Of a DNA stretch of 64,000 nt, positions 38,873 through 47,266 are shown piece by piece (the first letter of the stretch is position 1; every line of letters begins with the position of its first letter). The stretch is taken from NCBI RefSeq assembly GCF_000010425.1, contig NC_008618.1, positions 1,047,946-1,111,945 of the forward strand. The letters run 5' to 3'. The DNA comes from Bifidobacterium adolescentis ATCC 15703. GTDB taxonomy: Bacteria > Actinomycetota > Actinomycetes > Actinomycetales > Bifidobacteriaceae. Position numbers and translations under genes: made by a program. The notes beneath the pieces are model-generated. The model searched no databases. It was given only the letters and a program-made list of their open reading frames with translations, and was not told the DNA's origin.

Positions 38873-40255
38873 TCAGCGCTCCCATTCGGGCTTCCAGCCC
38901 TCTACTACGTGTTGCGTGTTTTCGGAATAGACCATGGAGTCGGACGGGACGTCGTGGCGGACCACGGAGCCGGCTCCGGTGGTGACGCCGTCGCCGACGG
39001 TGACGGGGGCGACGAACAGGTTGCCCGCGCCGACGTGCACGTTCGATCCGATGGTGGTGTGGTGCTTGTGCACGCCGTCATAGTTGGCGGTGATGGTGCC
39101 GCCGCCGATGTTGGTGTGCTCGCCCAGGTCGGCGTCGCCGACATAGCTCAGGTGCGGCACCTTCGTGCCGTTGCCGATGTGCGCCTTCTTCATTTCCACG
39201 AACGCGCCGGCCTTGCTTCCCTCGCCGAGCTCGTTGCCCGGACGCAGATACGTCCACGGGCCGATGTTGGCCGCGCGGCCGATGTGCGTCTCCTGCACGC
39301 GGGAGCGTTCCACATGCGCTTCGGCGTCGATGGTGGCGCCGATCAGCGTGGTGTACGGGCCGACTTCGGCGGCTTCGCCGATCACCGTATGGCCTTGGAG
39401 GAAGCAGCCGGGCAGGATCACCGCGTCGCGTGCGATCTGCACGTCGTCCTCGATCCACGTGGTGTCCGGGTCGAGGATGGTGACGCCTTCGCGCATCCAA
39501 TGCTCGCACACGCGCTTGTTGTGCGCCTTGGCGAGCGCGGCGAGCTGCACGCGGTCGTTGACGCCTTCCACGCTTAGCGGGTCGGGGGCGGCGAAAGCGC
39601 CGACGGCTCCATTGGCTTTGGCGGCTTCGAGCGCGTCGGTCAGGTAGAATTCGCCCTGCGCGTTGTTGGATTTGAGGTTGGCGATGGCTTCGGCGAGCAG
39701 TTTGGCGTCGAACACGTATACGGAGGTGTTCACTTCGCGTACGGCGAGTTCGCTGCTGTTGGCGTCCTTTTGTTCGACGATGCGCAGCACGTTGCCTTCG
39801 CTGTCGCGGATGATGCGGCCGTAGCCGGTCGGATCGTCGAGGATGGTGGTGAGCACGGTCGCGCCGTTGCCGCTTTTCTCGTGGAAGGCGAGCAGCTGGT
39901 CGAGCGTGTCGGTGTCGAGCAGCGGCATGTCGGATGCGGCGATCAGCACGGCGCCGTCCAGATCGTCCTTCTGCGTGAGCTGCGCCATCGCGCATTGCAC
40001 GGCGCGGCCGGTTCCGGGGATGTCGTCCTGTTCGACGATGGTGACGTGCTCGTTGTAGGAGCGTGCGGCTTCGGCGACGCGTTCGGCCTGGTAGTGGACC
40101 ACCACGGCGAGCGTATCGGGGTCAAGGGCCGCCACGGAGTCCATGACACGGTTCAGGAACGTTTTGCCGGCCAAGGTGTGCAGCACCTTCGGTTTGTTGG
40201 AACGCATGCGGGTGCCTTCGCCCGCGGCAAGGATGATTGCGGCGCTCAGTGCCAT
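38873..40255 (-). CDS. glmU: Bifunctional N-acetylglucosamine-1-phosphate uridyltransferase / glucosamine-1-phosphate acetyltransferase
   Basis: 460 aa. The N-terminal pyrophosphorylase domain (LAAGEGTRMRSNKPKVLHTLAGK, then EQDDIPGTGRAVQCA) is followed by a C-terminal left-handed beta-helix acetyltransferase with hexapeptide repeats (GPYTTLIGATIDAEAHV, VPHLSYVGDADLG, NIGGGTITANYDG). It makes UDP-GlcNAc for peptidoglycan. The start at 40255 has GGAAGG 9 bases upstream and matches the family; the frame upstream is not coding. Confidence 0.96.
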   Translation of the reverse strand: MALSAAIILAAGEGTRMRSNKPKVLHTLAGKTFLNRVMDSVAALDPDTLAVVVHYQAERVAEAARSYNEHVTIVEQDDIPGTGRAVQCAMAQLTQKDDLDGAVLIAASDMPLLDTDTLDQLLAFHEKSGNGATVLTTILDDPTGYGRIIRDSEGNVLRIVEQKDANSSELAVREVNTSVYVFDAKLLAEAIANLKSNNAQGEFYLTDALEAAKANGAVGAFAAPDPLSVEGVNDRVQLAALAKAHNKRVCEHWMREGVTILDPDTTWIEDDVQIARDAVILPGCFLQGHTVIGEAAEVGPYTTLIGATIDAEAHVERSRVQETHIGRAANIGPWTYLRPGNELGEGSKAGAFVEMKKAHIGNGTKVPHLSYVGDADLGEHTNIGGGTITANYDGVHKHHTTIGSNVHVGAGNLFVAPVTVGDGVTTGAGSVVRHDVPSDSMVYSENTQHVVEGWKPEWER

Positions 40256-40389
40256 CTTTCGCCTTCCGTTTTGCTGGTTTTCGCGGGAAACGTCCATTCC
40301 AGACGGATTAGTGGAGGACGCTTCGGATTTCAACGCAACCGTGATTGTATAAATAGGGTTCGGACAATGCCGCAGCCGTCGGAAACGCC

Positions 40390-40929
40390 TTACGACGCCT
40401 GCGAAACGGAGCGTGCGACGCATCCGTACGCTTCGACGAGTCCGGGCAGGTCGGCTTTGGCGTTCGCCGGACTGGTGGATGGCAGCTGCGTCATCGGCAT
40501 GCCGTCCAATCCATGCGCCCGAAGCAGCGGAACGCAGAGCTTACGGTACAGTTGCGCGGCTTTCGCGCCAGTGGTGAAGACATGGGCGATTTTCGATCGC
40601 ATGATTATCGGGGAAAGATCATTGGGCACCGCATTACGGATACTGGCATCGCTCGCTCCATCGATGTCGCACGACTCAATCACATCCCATAACGCCATAT
40701 GGTGACGCAAAGCGAAATCCCTACGCAACCCCACAATCTGGTCCGGGTCCCGGCACTCGCGCAGACAACCGTCATCATGGAAAACAGCCGCCATGACCGG
40801 CCAGAAACGATTGCGCGGATGACCATAATAAAACCGCATCTCACGCGACTTCGGACTTGGCACGGAACCCAACACCAACACGCGCGATCCGGCATCCCAA
40901 ACCGGACCGAATCCATGTTCCACACGCAT
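40390..40929 (-). CDS. Uracil-DNA-glycosylase-superfamily protein, deoxyinosine glycosylase type
   Basis: 179 aa. The fold is indicated by RVLVLGSVPSPKSREMRFYYGHPRNRFWPVM near the N-terminus, HHMALWDVIESCDIDGASD and the late LPSTSPANA. This matches the group annotated as DNA-deoxyinosine glycosylase, which removes hypoxanthine (and in some members uracil) from DNA. The start at 40929 has AGGAG 11 bases upstream. It diverges from the aldo-keto reductase gene, so the 130 bases between hold both promoters. Confidence 0.85.
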   Translation of the reverse strand: MRVEHGFGPVWDAGSRVLVLGSVPSPKSREMRFYYGHPRNRFWPVMAAVFHDDGCLRECRDPDQIVGLRRDFALRHHMALWDVIESCDIDGASDASIRNAVPNDLSPIIMRSKIAHVFTTGAKAAQLYRKLCVPLLRAHGLDGMPMTQLPSTSPANAKADLPGLVEAYGCVARSVSQAS

Positions 40930-41059
40930 GGGCCACTCTCCTACCACCGCATCGAATACCGCGATGCGCCTTATTGTATTGCGCAATGTTGCGGCACGAC
41001 AAACGGACGTGTATGTTGATTGCGGATACGACATGAGCAGCATATTCAAAGGAGAAAAC

Positions 41060-42067
41060 ATGCTCGAACCGACCACCGTCTATACGCCATCGCCAAACCG
41101 ATACGACAGCATGACCTACAACCATGCCGGCGAAAGCGGCCTCAAACTGCCGGCCATATCCCTCGGCTTCTGGCACAACTTCGGCGACACCACCCCATAC
41201 GACACCATGCGCCGCATCGTGTTCACCGCATTCGACAACGGCATCACCCACTTCGACCTGGCCAACAACTACGGCCCCGAACCCGGATCGGCCGAAAAAA
41301 ACTGCGGACGACTCCTGCACGAATACTTCCACCACCACCGCGACGAACTCATCATCAGCACCAAAGCCGGCTACGAAATGTGGACCGGCCCCTACGGCGA
41401 CCTCGGCAGCCGCAAATACCTGCTCGCCTCACTCGACCAAAGCCTCAAACGCCTCAACCTCGACTACGTGGACATCTTCTACCACCACCACATGGATCCA
41501 TCCACACCACTCGAAGAGACCATGGGCGCGCTCGCCACGGCCGTGAACAGCGGCAAGGCGCTGTATGTGGGCCTGTCCAATTATGATGGCCCCACACTCG
41601 AGAAGGCCACCGCCATTTTGGATGAGATGCATGTGCCGTTCATCATCAACCAGAACCGTTACAACATCTTCGACCGCACCGTGGAACGCAATGGGCTCAA
41701 GGAGACCGCGCACCGTCTTGGCAAGGGACTCATCACTTTCTCCCCGCTCGCCCAGGGACTGTTGACCAACCGGTATCTGAACGGCGTTCCGGCGGACAGC
41801 AGAATCGCACATGACGGACGATTCCTGCAGCAGAGCGCGTTGACGCCGGAACGGCTTCAGCAGATTCGCGACCTGAACGATCTGGCCGCCGAGCGTGGAC
41901 AGACGCTCGCCGAAATGTCGCTGGCTTGGCTGCTGCACGACGGCATGGTGGCTTCGGTGCTGGTCGGAGCGTCCCGTCCACAGCAGCTGATCGACAACAT
42001 CGGTGCGCTTAGAAACACTTCGTTCAGCGACGAGGAGCTCCGGCGTATCGACAAGATTTCACTGTAG
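41060..42067 (+). CDS. Aldo/keto reductase, L-glyceraldehyde-3-phosphate reductase type
   Basis: 335 aa TIM barrel, NADPH-dependent. Catalytic tetrad visible: Asp and Tyr in HFDLANNYGP, Lys in IISTKAGYEM, His in DIFYHHHMD. C-terminal nucleotide-binding part in SVLVGASRPQQLIDNI. Closest in style to the YghZ/KCNAB group, which reduces small aldehydes. AAAGGAG precedes the ATG. The first 480 bases have third codon positions almost only C or A, and the rest are normal; the change near 41525 is abrupt. A strong terminator follows. Confidence 0.92.
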   Translation: MLEPTTVYTPSPNRYDSMTYNHAGESGLKLPAISLGFWHNFGDTTPYDTMRRIVFTAFDNGITHFDLANNYGPEPGSAEKNCGRLLHEYFHHHRDELIISTKAGYEMWTGPYGDLGSRKYLLASLDQSLKRLNLDYVDIFYHHHMDPSTPLEETMGALATAVNSGKALYVGLSNYDGPTLEKATAILDEMHVPFIINQNRYNIFDRTVERNGLKETAHRLGKGLITFSPLAQGLLTNRYLNGVPADSRIAHDGRFLQQSALTPERLQQIRDLNDLAAERGQTLAEMSLAWLLHDGMVASVLVGASRPQQLIDNIGALRNTSFSDEELRRIDKISL

Positions 42068-42130
42068 CCGGGCCGCCCCCGCGCGGCAGCCGCGCACGAG
42101 GAAGCCGGGCTCCGGACGGAACCGCAACAA

Positions 42131-42174
42131 ATGAGCCGGGCGCGTACGACATCGATCGTACGCGCCCGGCTCAT
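42131..42174. terminator. Terminator between convergent genes
   Basis: ATGAGCCGGGCGCGTACGA (42131-42149) pairs with TCGTACGCGCCCGGCTCAT (42156-42174), a perfect 19-bp stem with a 6-base loop between the aldo-keto reductase gene and tenA. Confidence 0.85.
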
Positions 42175-42200
42175 GGCTTATGCGGTCGTGGATCGCAGGC

Positions 42201-42902
42201 TCACTCCTGCGGGTAGGAGTCGTCGAAGAAGCGGCGCTCCAGATGCACGATGGTGCGGAACACTTCGGCTTCCGGACCATCGATGGAGCAGTATTCGTTG
42301 ACCAGGGAGATGAGGTCGCCGACCCACTTGCGGAAGTGCGCGCCTTCATGCAGGTCGACCCAGCCCTTGTGCGCCGGCACCTGCTGGATGACGTCGGCGT
42401 CGACGGTGCGCTTGGCCCATGCGAGGTACAGCCATTCCATGCAGCAGATCGCGGTGATCAGTTCCGGCCAGCTCTTGTCGGACAGGCTGTCGAGGTATGC
42501 GCCGTACTCCTTGTTGGCCGGGGTCGGTTCGGTCGCGTCGTATTCCTCCTGGCTGACGTGATAGGCCTCGAGGAAGTGCTCGAAGTAGGTGGCCTCGTTG
42601 TCGGCGAACCACTGCGATTGCGCCGCGAGCATGTCCTTGGTCTCCTGACGTGGGGCGAGTTTGATGAGACGCGCCATCATGCCGTTGTTATAGAACTTGA
42701 AATCCTGGATCAGGTACGCCTTGAGGATGGATTCCGGCAAGGTGTCGTCAAGCAGCTCGCTGACGAAACGCGAGTTGATGGCGTCGTACCAGTCCTCGGT
42801 GTTGAGCATGTACATGAGGTCGGCGACGGAGCCGGCTTCCGCGCCCAGCCAGGCGTAGTCTCCACTGGCGGGTTTCGTTGCTTCTGGAACGTGGTTGGTC
42901 AT
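42201..42902 (-). CDS. tenA: TenA-family thiaminase II / aminopyrimidine aminohydrolase
   Basis: 233 aa, all-helical. TenA salvages thiamine breakdown products by releasing hydroxymethyl-aminopyrimidine from its precursor. Marks: LIQDFKFYNNGMMARL with the substrate-binding Asp and Tyr, an AICCMEWLYLAWAK segment where the catalytic Cys and Glu are expected, and the late HFRKWVGDLISLVNEY. It lies downstream of ykoE and a TPP riboswitch, so it is repressed when thiamine pyrophosphate is high. Confidence 0.92.
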   Translation of the reverse strand: MTNHVPEATKPASGDYAWLGAEAGSVADLMYMLNTEDWYDAINSRFVSELLDDTLPESILKAYLIQDFKFYNNGMMARLIKLAPRQETKDMLAAQSQWFADNEATYFEHFLEAYHVSQEEYDATEPTPANKEYGAYLDSLSDKSWPELITAICCMEWLYLAWAKRTVDADVIQQVPAHKGWVDLHEGAHFRKWVGDLISLVNEYCSIDGPEAEVFRTIVHLERRFFDDSYPQE

Positions 42903-42981
42903 GATTTTCTCTTTTCTTGGATACGCCGGCGGACGGCCGGCATGTTTTCTGTGTTTGTTGTTGGATTGTGAGTTGCGTGGT

Positions 42982-43596
42982 TCAGGCCACGACGTCGGCC
43001 TTGCCTGATTCGAAGCGGTCGAGCACACCGGTTTTGGCGAGCGCCTTCTGTACGAACCACATGAGCGCTCCGCCGAATACGGCTCCGGAGATGACGCAGC
43101 AGACGGTGAACACAACGCCTTGCAGTGTCGACCAGCCGGCGGTGACGACCCACTCGTACAGGCCATTGGATAGGCCGGTCAACGCGCCGGCCAGGGTCAC
43201 GGTGAGCAGGTTCCACTTGCGGTATGCGAAGACCGCGAAGCCGATTTCGGCGCCGAGTCCTTGGGCCATGCCGATCAGCAGTGCGTGCGTCACGCCGAAT
43301 GGATTGCCCAGCAGCGTTTCGATGACCGCGGCGATGGTTTCGCCGAAGAAGGCCGCGCCGGGCTTGCGGATGATGATGGCCACGAGCGGGCCGGCGAACA
43401 GCCACATGAAATGGAAGAGTCCGCCCAGTCCCGGGGTGAGGCTGTCGAACAGGGCGGTCGGGACGGCGTAGATGAAGTCCCAGGCCCAGAAGATCACGCC
43501 GGATGCGACGGCAACAATCGCGGCCACGACGATGTCGACCACACGCCATTTGACGTTGGGTTTGCGAACTGCGGAAGACTGGTTTTCTTCAGTCAT
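42982..43596 (-). CDS. ykoE: ECF transporter substrate-binding component YkoE (thiamine precursor uptake)
   Basis: 204 aa membrane protein with about six hydrophobic segments. YkoE-type features: WRVVDIVVAAIVAVASGVIFWAWDF, LTPGLGGLFHFMWLFAGPLVAIIIRKPGAAFFGE and ALLIGMAQGLGAEIGFA. It is the specificity subunit for hydroxymethylpyrimidine or thiamine and needs an ATPase and coupling protein encoded elsewhere. The start at 43596 follows the riboswitch; an AAAGG site is a little distant. Confidence 0.92.
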   Translation of the reverse strand: MTEENQSSAVRKPNVKWRVVDIVVAAIVAVASGVIFWAWDFIYAVPTALFDSLTPGLGGLFHFMWLFAGPLVAIIIRKPGAAFFGETIAAVIETLLGNPFGVTHALLIGMAQGLGAEIGFAVFAYRKWNLLTVTLAGALTGLSNGLYEWVVTAGWSTLQGVVFTVCCVISGAVFGGALMWFVQKALAKTGVLDRFESGKADVVA

Positions 43597-43639
43597 AAAG
43601 GTATGTGCCTTTCTCTTATGCAAAGGCACGGGAAGTAGA

Positions 43640-43730
43640 GAGACGTCCGTGCGCCGGCATTATCCGGTATACGTTCATACGGTTGAAGCGGTCGCTTCCT
43701 CTCAGCCATAATGGCCCCCGTGTCCGCAAG
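43640..43730 (-). promoter_or_regulatory. TPP (THI-box) riboswitch upstream of ykoE-tenA
   Basis: The minus strand holds the conserved THI elements in order: ACACGGGGG, the GGCTGAGAGG core, then CCGTATGAAC, ACCGGATAATGCCGGCGC and a closing ACGGACGT. It lies about 45-130 bases before the ykoE start. Bound thiamine pyrophosphate should reduce expression of ykoE and tenA. A CGTGCC/GGCACG pair between it and the gene could sequester the ribosome site. Confidence 0.93.
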
Positions 43731-43803
43731 CGATATTACATGGTTCGGCGCGTTTCCAGGCTGGTATTCCACATGTCGGCCAAAAGTCTCGTGAAATGGA
43801 AAA

Positions 43804-43858
43804 ATGGGTTCCGTGTTTTCCCGAAAGTCCTGGGCCTTCGGAAAAACACGGAACCCAT
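43804..43858 (-). terminator. Terminator of the isochorismatase gene
   Basis: ATGGGTTCCGTGTTTTCC pairs with GGAAAAACACGGAACCCAT with a CGAAAG/CTTCGG inner stem. On the minus strand TTTTTCCATTTC follows. It isolates this gene from the riboswitch operon downstream. Confidence 0.88.
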
Positions 43859-43883
43859 CGATATGCGGGAAAGCCGCTGTCGG

Positions 43884-44444
43884 CTATGCCAGGATCGACG
43901 CCGTGTCGGTTACCGTGATCAGCGGTTCGAACAAGCGCATCGTGTTGAGCGCCAGTTCCTGGTTCTCCGGGGTGCTGCCGGCGCAGGCGTCGGCCGGAAC
44001 GCGCACGGCCACGCCGTTATCGGCCGCGGCGAGCACGGTGGTGAGCACGCAGCAGTCGGTGGCCACGCCGCAGACCGTGATTTTCTTGGCTCCGCCGATC
44101 GCGTCGATCAGCTGTTGTCCCCATTTGCCGAATGTGGTGCGGTCCACCACCTGATGGCCTTCGGCGAGGGCGGCGGTCTCGTCGGTCAGGTCGTACATCG
44201 GGTCGTCCGGCGGTACCAGGAACTGCGGCCAGTCCTTGAAGTAGTCGACCCAGGCGTCCTTTGGCGGAATCGGCGCGACGTAGCGCGTGTAGACCACGCG
44301 GTCGCCGAACGCCTTGGCCAGTTTTGCGAACGCTTCGTTGGTGTCGTAGTAGGTTCCGTCGGCGCAGGCCCAAGCGGACCATTCGCTTTCGGCGAATACT
44401 TTCTGACGGTCGATGACGACCAGCCACTCATCTTCAGCGATCAT
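43884..44444 (-). CDS. Isochorismatase-family cysteine hydrolase
   Basis: 186 aa. Catalytic triad positions of the family: Asp in LVVIDRQKVF, Lys in RTTFGKWG, Cys in ITVCGVATDCCVLTT. Members hydrolyse amides or vinyl ethers (nicotinamidase, pyrazinamidase, carbamoyl hydrolases), and the substrate is uncertain. AGGAAGGAA lies before the ATG. It follows a truncated permease gene by 33 bases, so the pair probably once imported and hydrolysed the same compound. Confidence 0.87.
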   Translation of the reverse strand: MIAEDEWLVVIDRQKVFAESEWSAWACADGTYYDTNEAFAKLAKAFGDRVVYTRYVAPIPPKDAWVDYFKDWPQFLVPPDDPMYDLTDETAALAEGHQVVDRTTFGKWGQQLIDAIGGAKKITVCGVATDCCVLTTVLAAADNGVAVRVPADACAGSTPENQELALNTMRLFEPLITVTDTASILA

Positions 44445-44477
44445 CGTATGTTCCTTCCTGTGCGATCGCGCCGTTCG

Positions 44478-44723
44478 TCACTTGGCTTCGATGGCATCCG
44501 CCGTTTCGGATGCCGGCAGGTCGGCCTCCTGCTTGGCGATGTCTCCACGCTGGAACGCCAACGCGCCGAACAGGCCGACAAGCAGCGCCACGATCACGCC
44601 GAGGTTGGCGGATGCCCAGCTGCCGTCCTTGCCGCCGATCAGGAAGAGGAGGTAGCCCTGCCAGGTCAGCCAGTTCGCGGCGGTGTTGACCACGAGGCCC
44701 CATACGGCGTGGATACCCCCCAA
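44478..44723 (-). pseudogene. C-terminal remnant of an NCS1-type nucleobase/vitamin permease
   Basis: Only about 81 residues are readable: GGIHAVWGLVVNTAANWLTWQGYLLFLIGG, then ASANLGVIVALLVGLFGALAFQ, ending in a charged tail. This looks like the last two membrane segments and cytoplasmic end of a cytosine/purine/thiamine-type permease of more than 400 aa. The rest is missing: at about 44724 the sequence changes to the AC-rich gene on the other strand. The family assignment is moderate. Confidence 0.6.
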
Positions 44724-44726
44724 GAG

Positions 44727-45638
44727 ATGAAAAGCGCGCCATGGCTCGAAGGCACCCTGTTCATCGATATGACCACCAAACGAATCGTCTGGGCCGAAGA
44801 AAGCGAAGGCTGCTACCTTCCCCGGCTCATCAACGCCCTGATCGAACTGACATGGCCAGGATGGACCGCAATCTGGTCCCCCGAAGACACACGCGGCACA
44901 TTACGCGCCACCGGAGCCGACACAGACATCATCTACACCGATCATTCGTTCAAAGACCTCGGCGACTTCGACGCCGCATCGGATATGGCCCCATGGACCA
45001 TATCCAACGAAACCGACGCATTCTCCTGCACAACAGAAAACAACAAAACAATCACTTGGGGAAACTACATCGACCTCGAAAACATAGCCCTACTCGGCCC
45101 CAACAAAATGCATACGCTCGTCAACAAAGTCATCCAAGGCTGCAACGAAGGCAAACCCTGGCAATGGAACCTCCAAACACACAACAAACAACCCGAAAAA
45201 GGCATCCACATCGACTACATAAACAAAACAATAAAATGGTGGTCCATCTACGAAGACGACTGGGCCATCAACCCATTCAACGCACTATGGCCCGGATGGA
45301 CGCTACATTCAAAAGGCGACAACTACGAATGGCACGAAAACATCACCGGATATAAGATGCGCGACTGGAAACAAAACGTCGCACAATGCAAAAACTCACT
45401 CACACAAACCATCAAACAAGGCATAAGAACCAACCCCATCGAACGACTGACAGGAGCGCTCGCAAAACAGGGAGTTGACATGCGGATTCGTCCCGCCACG
45501 TTCCAATTCGTCCCTTCAAGAATGGAGCAACCGCCGGAACGCATCTTCGCGTATCTGGACCGCTTGGAGTCGGACGAGCCTCTGTCACCGGCGCGTTTCA
45601 TCAACAGAGATGGCGAAATCATCCCGGCGTGCCAGTAG
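44727..45638 (+). CDS. Unknown protein with a duplicated Ile-Asp/W-P-G-W domain
   Basis: 303 aa from the ATG at 44727, which lacks a ribosome site, so the true 5' end may have been lost at the junction with the permease remnant. Two copies of one short domain are visible: LFIDMTTKRIVWAEE followed by ELTWPGWTAIWS, and IHIDYINKTIKWWSI followed by ALWPGWTLHSKG. The C-terminal 60 residues are of normal composition, but codons from 44740 to 45470 are extremely rich in A and C. I do not recognise a named family. Likely acquired by transfer. Confidence 0.55.
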   Translation: MKSAPWLEGTLFIDMTTKRIVWAEESEGCYLPRLINALIELTWPGWTAIWSPEDTRGTLRATGADTDIIYTDHSFKDLGDFDAASDMAPWTISNETDAFSCTTENNKTITWGNYIDLENIALLGPNKMHTLVNKVIQGCNEGKPWQWNLQTHNKQPEKGIHIDYINKTIKWWSIYEDDWAINPFNALWPGWTLHSKGDNYEWHENITGYKMRDWKQNVAQCKNSLTQTIKQGIRTNPIERLTGALAKQGVDMRIRPATFQFVPSRMEQPPERIFAYLDRLESDEPLSPARFINRDGEIIPACQ

Positions 45639-45685
45639 ACGCGCCTCTATGCACGGCCAAATCTAATAAATCCATCACGGTTTTC

Positions 45686-45883
45686 TTATTTGAACAGGTC
45701 AAACAGGCTGAAAGTGGTCTTCCGGTAGACGGTGTTGTACAGCTTGCGCTTGGGATGCAGCCAGCCCATGCCCTTTTTGCCGTATCCTGGAATCAGCGCC
45801 TTTTTGACAGCACGCGTCGCGCGACCTTTCGTACGTGCCGACAGGCTCTTTTTTCAACTTGGCTTCCTCATACCGTATTTCAT
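45686..45883 (-). pseudogene. Small lysine-rich phage-type protein with an in-frame TGA at codon 10
   Basis: AAGGAAATGGGGTCGA precedes the ATG. It reads MKYGMRKPS, then TGA (45856-45854), then 55 codons in the same frame: KKSLSARTKGRATRAVKKAL, IPGYGKKGMGWLHPKRKLYN and TVYRKTTFSLFDLFK. From memory, related small proteins of phages and Gram-positive bacteria have Leu at the TGA site and are otherwise alike. The ATGA overlap with the DUF4429-like gene is intact. Nonsense mutation or recoding cannot be separated here. Confidence 0.6.
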
Positions 45884-46470
45884 TTCGACCCCATTTCCTT
45901 CCTATGCTGTTTCGATTCCGCTATCGACGCGAGCTGTCGCATGTAAAGGCTTTCCGGCGTCTGGTCGTACGCGACCGGCAGAGGATCGACGGACAGCATC
46001 GATTCCACCGCGTCACACAGCCGTCGGAAATCCTTCTCCTGCTTTTTCGTGTAGATCGCGCAGTACGGCGACTTGCGGGACTCGGACGCGCTGCCCAGCA
46101 TCGGCGTATCTCCGTCCAACGTGCGCACGGACAGGCAGAACAGGCCGTTCGCGAAGACCGTCGCCTTGCCGGGTGCCACGTCCACGATGCTGCCGACCGG
46201 TATCTCGGTCCGCGCGAACCCGTACATGGACGCGACGATTCCGCCGCGTTCGATGGTGACCACACCATCACACAGCGTGACCGTGTACCCATAGCCCCTC
46301 GCGCATATTGGCTCAAATCCGACGCCGGCTCTTACCATTTCCTCCGTCATACCCCCATTATCGCTCGGGCCGACGGGTGAAGTGGTGCATGGCAAGTCAG
46401 GCATGACCGTCACGCGTTCTTCGCGTATCTCCATGTCATGCCCCGTCCGTTTAAGGCTGGGATTGCTCAT
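45880..46470 (-). CDS. DUF4429/PH-like domain protein
   Basis: About 196 aa. The middle (GYTVTLCDGVVTIERGG, then ARTEIPVGSIVDVAPGKATVFANGLFCLSV) matches the beta-rich DUF4429/bacterial-PH pattern often seen in phage and plasmid proteins. The C-terminus is helical (DFRRLCDAVESMLS, ESLYMRQLASIAESKQHRKE). The start at 46470 is chosen because its ATG overlaps the upstream stop as ATGA; the stop overlaps the next small gene the same way. Function unknown. Confidence 0.65.
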   Translation of the reverse strand: MSNPSLKRTGHDMEIREERVTVMPDLPCTTSPVGPSDNGGMTEEMVRAGVGFEPICARGYGYTVTLCDGVVTIERGGIVASMYGFARTEIPVGSIVDVAPGKATVFANGLFCLSVRTLDGDTPMLGSASESRKSPYCAIYTKKQEKDFRRLCDAVESMLSVDPLPVAYDQTPESLYMRQLASIAESKQHRKEMGSK

Positions 46471-47084
46471 AGGTCGGATGCCGTCCCGCATGCGGATTCC
46501 CCTTCGCTTTCGATGTCCACGCTCCCCTGCTTGCTTTCATTGGGGCTTGGATCGAGTAGTGGCTGCCGGCTTTTCCTTCCCGCGTCCTTCAGGACCTTCA
46601 CCAGCTCCTTGTTGGCGCGTTTCATGTATTTAAGGCTGCGATTGAGTATCTTGAGCATCTTTTTGGGACTGGCCTTCCCGTCGCCGTCCCCGTCCGCCCC
46701 ACCGTCGCGTATGCCGCGTCTGACCGCTTCGGTTCTTGCCTCGAGTTCGATTATCCGCCTGTTGAGCGCGACGTTGATCCCATACGCGGACGCGAGGTCG
46801 CCATACCGTTTGACGAGCACGTCCTTGCAGAACGCGGTCAGTTTCGCGCATTCCTCCAACACGTAGTCGCCATTCGTGGCCATCGCCATCGACGCCGCCG
46901 CGGACATTCCCGCGCCGCCGGCCGCGCCCAACACGGCCCCGCCGCCGACGATGAGCATCGTCCCGCCGGCCATTCCCGCGCCACCGGCTATGAGGGAACC
47001 ACCGCCAAGGAACGCGAGGCTCGCGCTGGTGAGCGCCGCCCCGTACAATCCGGCGGCCTCGAAGCCGAAGGCGGCGGCGAACAC
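46467..47084 (-). pseudogene. Glycine-rich membrane-region protein, N-terminus removed at an IS21 element
   Basis: 205 readable residues. The first 70 are Gly/Ala-rich and hydrophobic (FLGGGSLIAGGAGMAGGTMLIVGGGAVLGAAGGAGMS), then a helical region (LEECAKLTAFCKDVLVKRYGD, NRRIIELEARTEAVRR), then a charged tail. The reading frame meets a stop just at the IS boundary near 47090, and the Gly-rich part usually sits mid-protein in related proteins, so the gene is 5'-truncated. It is coupled (ATGA) to the DUF4429-like gene. Confidence 0.55.
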
Positions 47085-47266
47085 CGGTGTTTATGGTCAA
47101 ATAAACGTGTACGGCGTCACCACCAAATCTGAACGGCATAAGCGTTCATATTGGACACGGACGGCGGACGGAAATGGCATCGGCGGAAGAAAAGCGCCGG
47201 TGCCGTACGGTTCCTGATAGATTCCCGAGTGCTAACAACCAACACATGGTCCTCGGGAGGAAAGGA

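Noticed and set aside
43605-45638. A 677-residue plus-strand open frame covering the whole interval
   Set aside because: Its first half is antisense to the riboswitch, isochorismatase and permease remnant and has shadow-like composition. Only the part from about 44727 looks like a protein.
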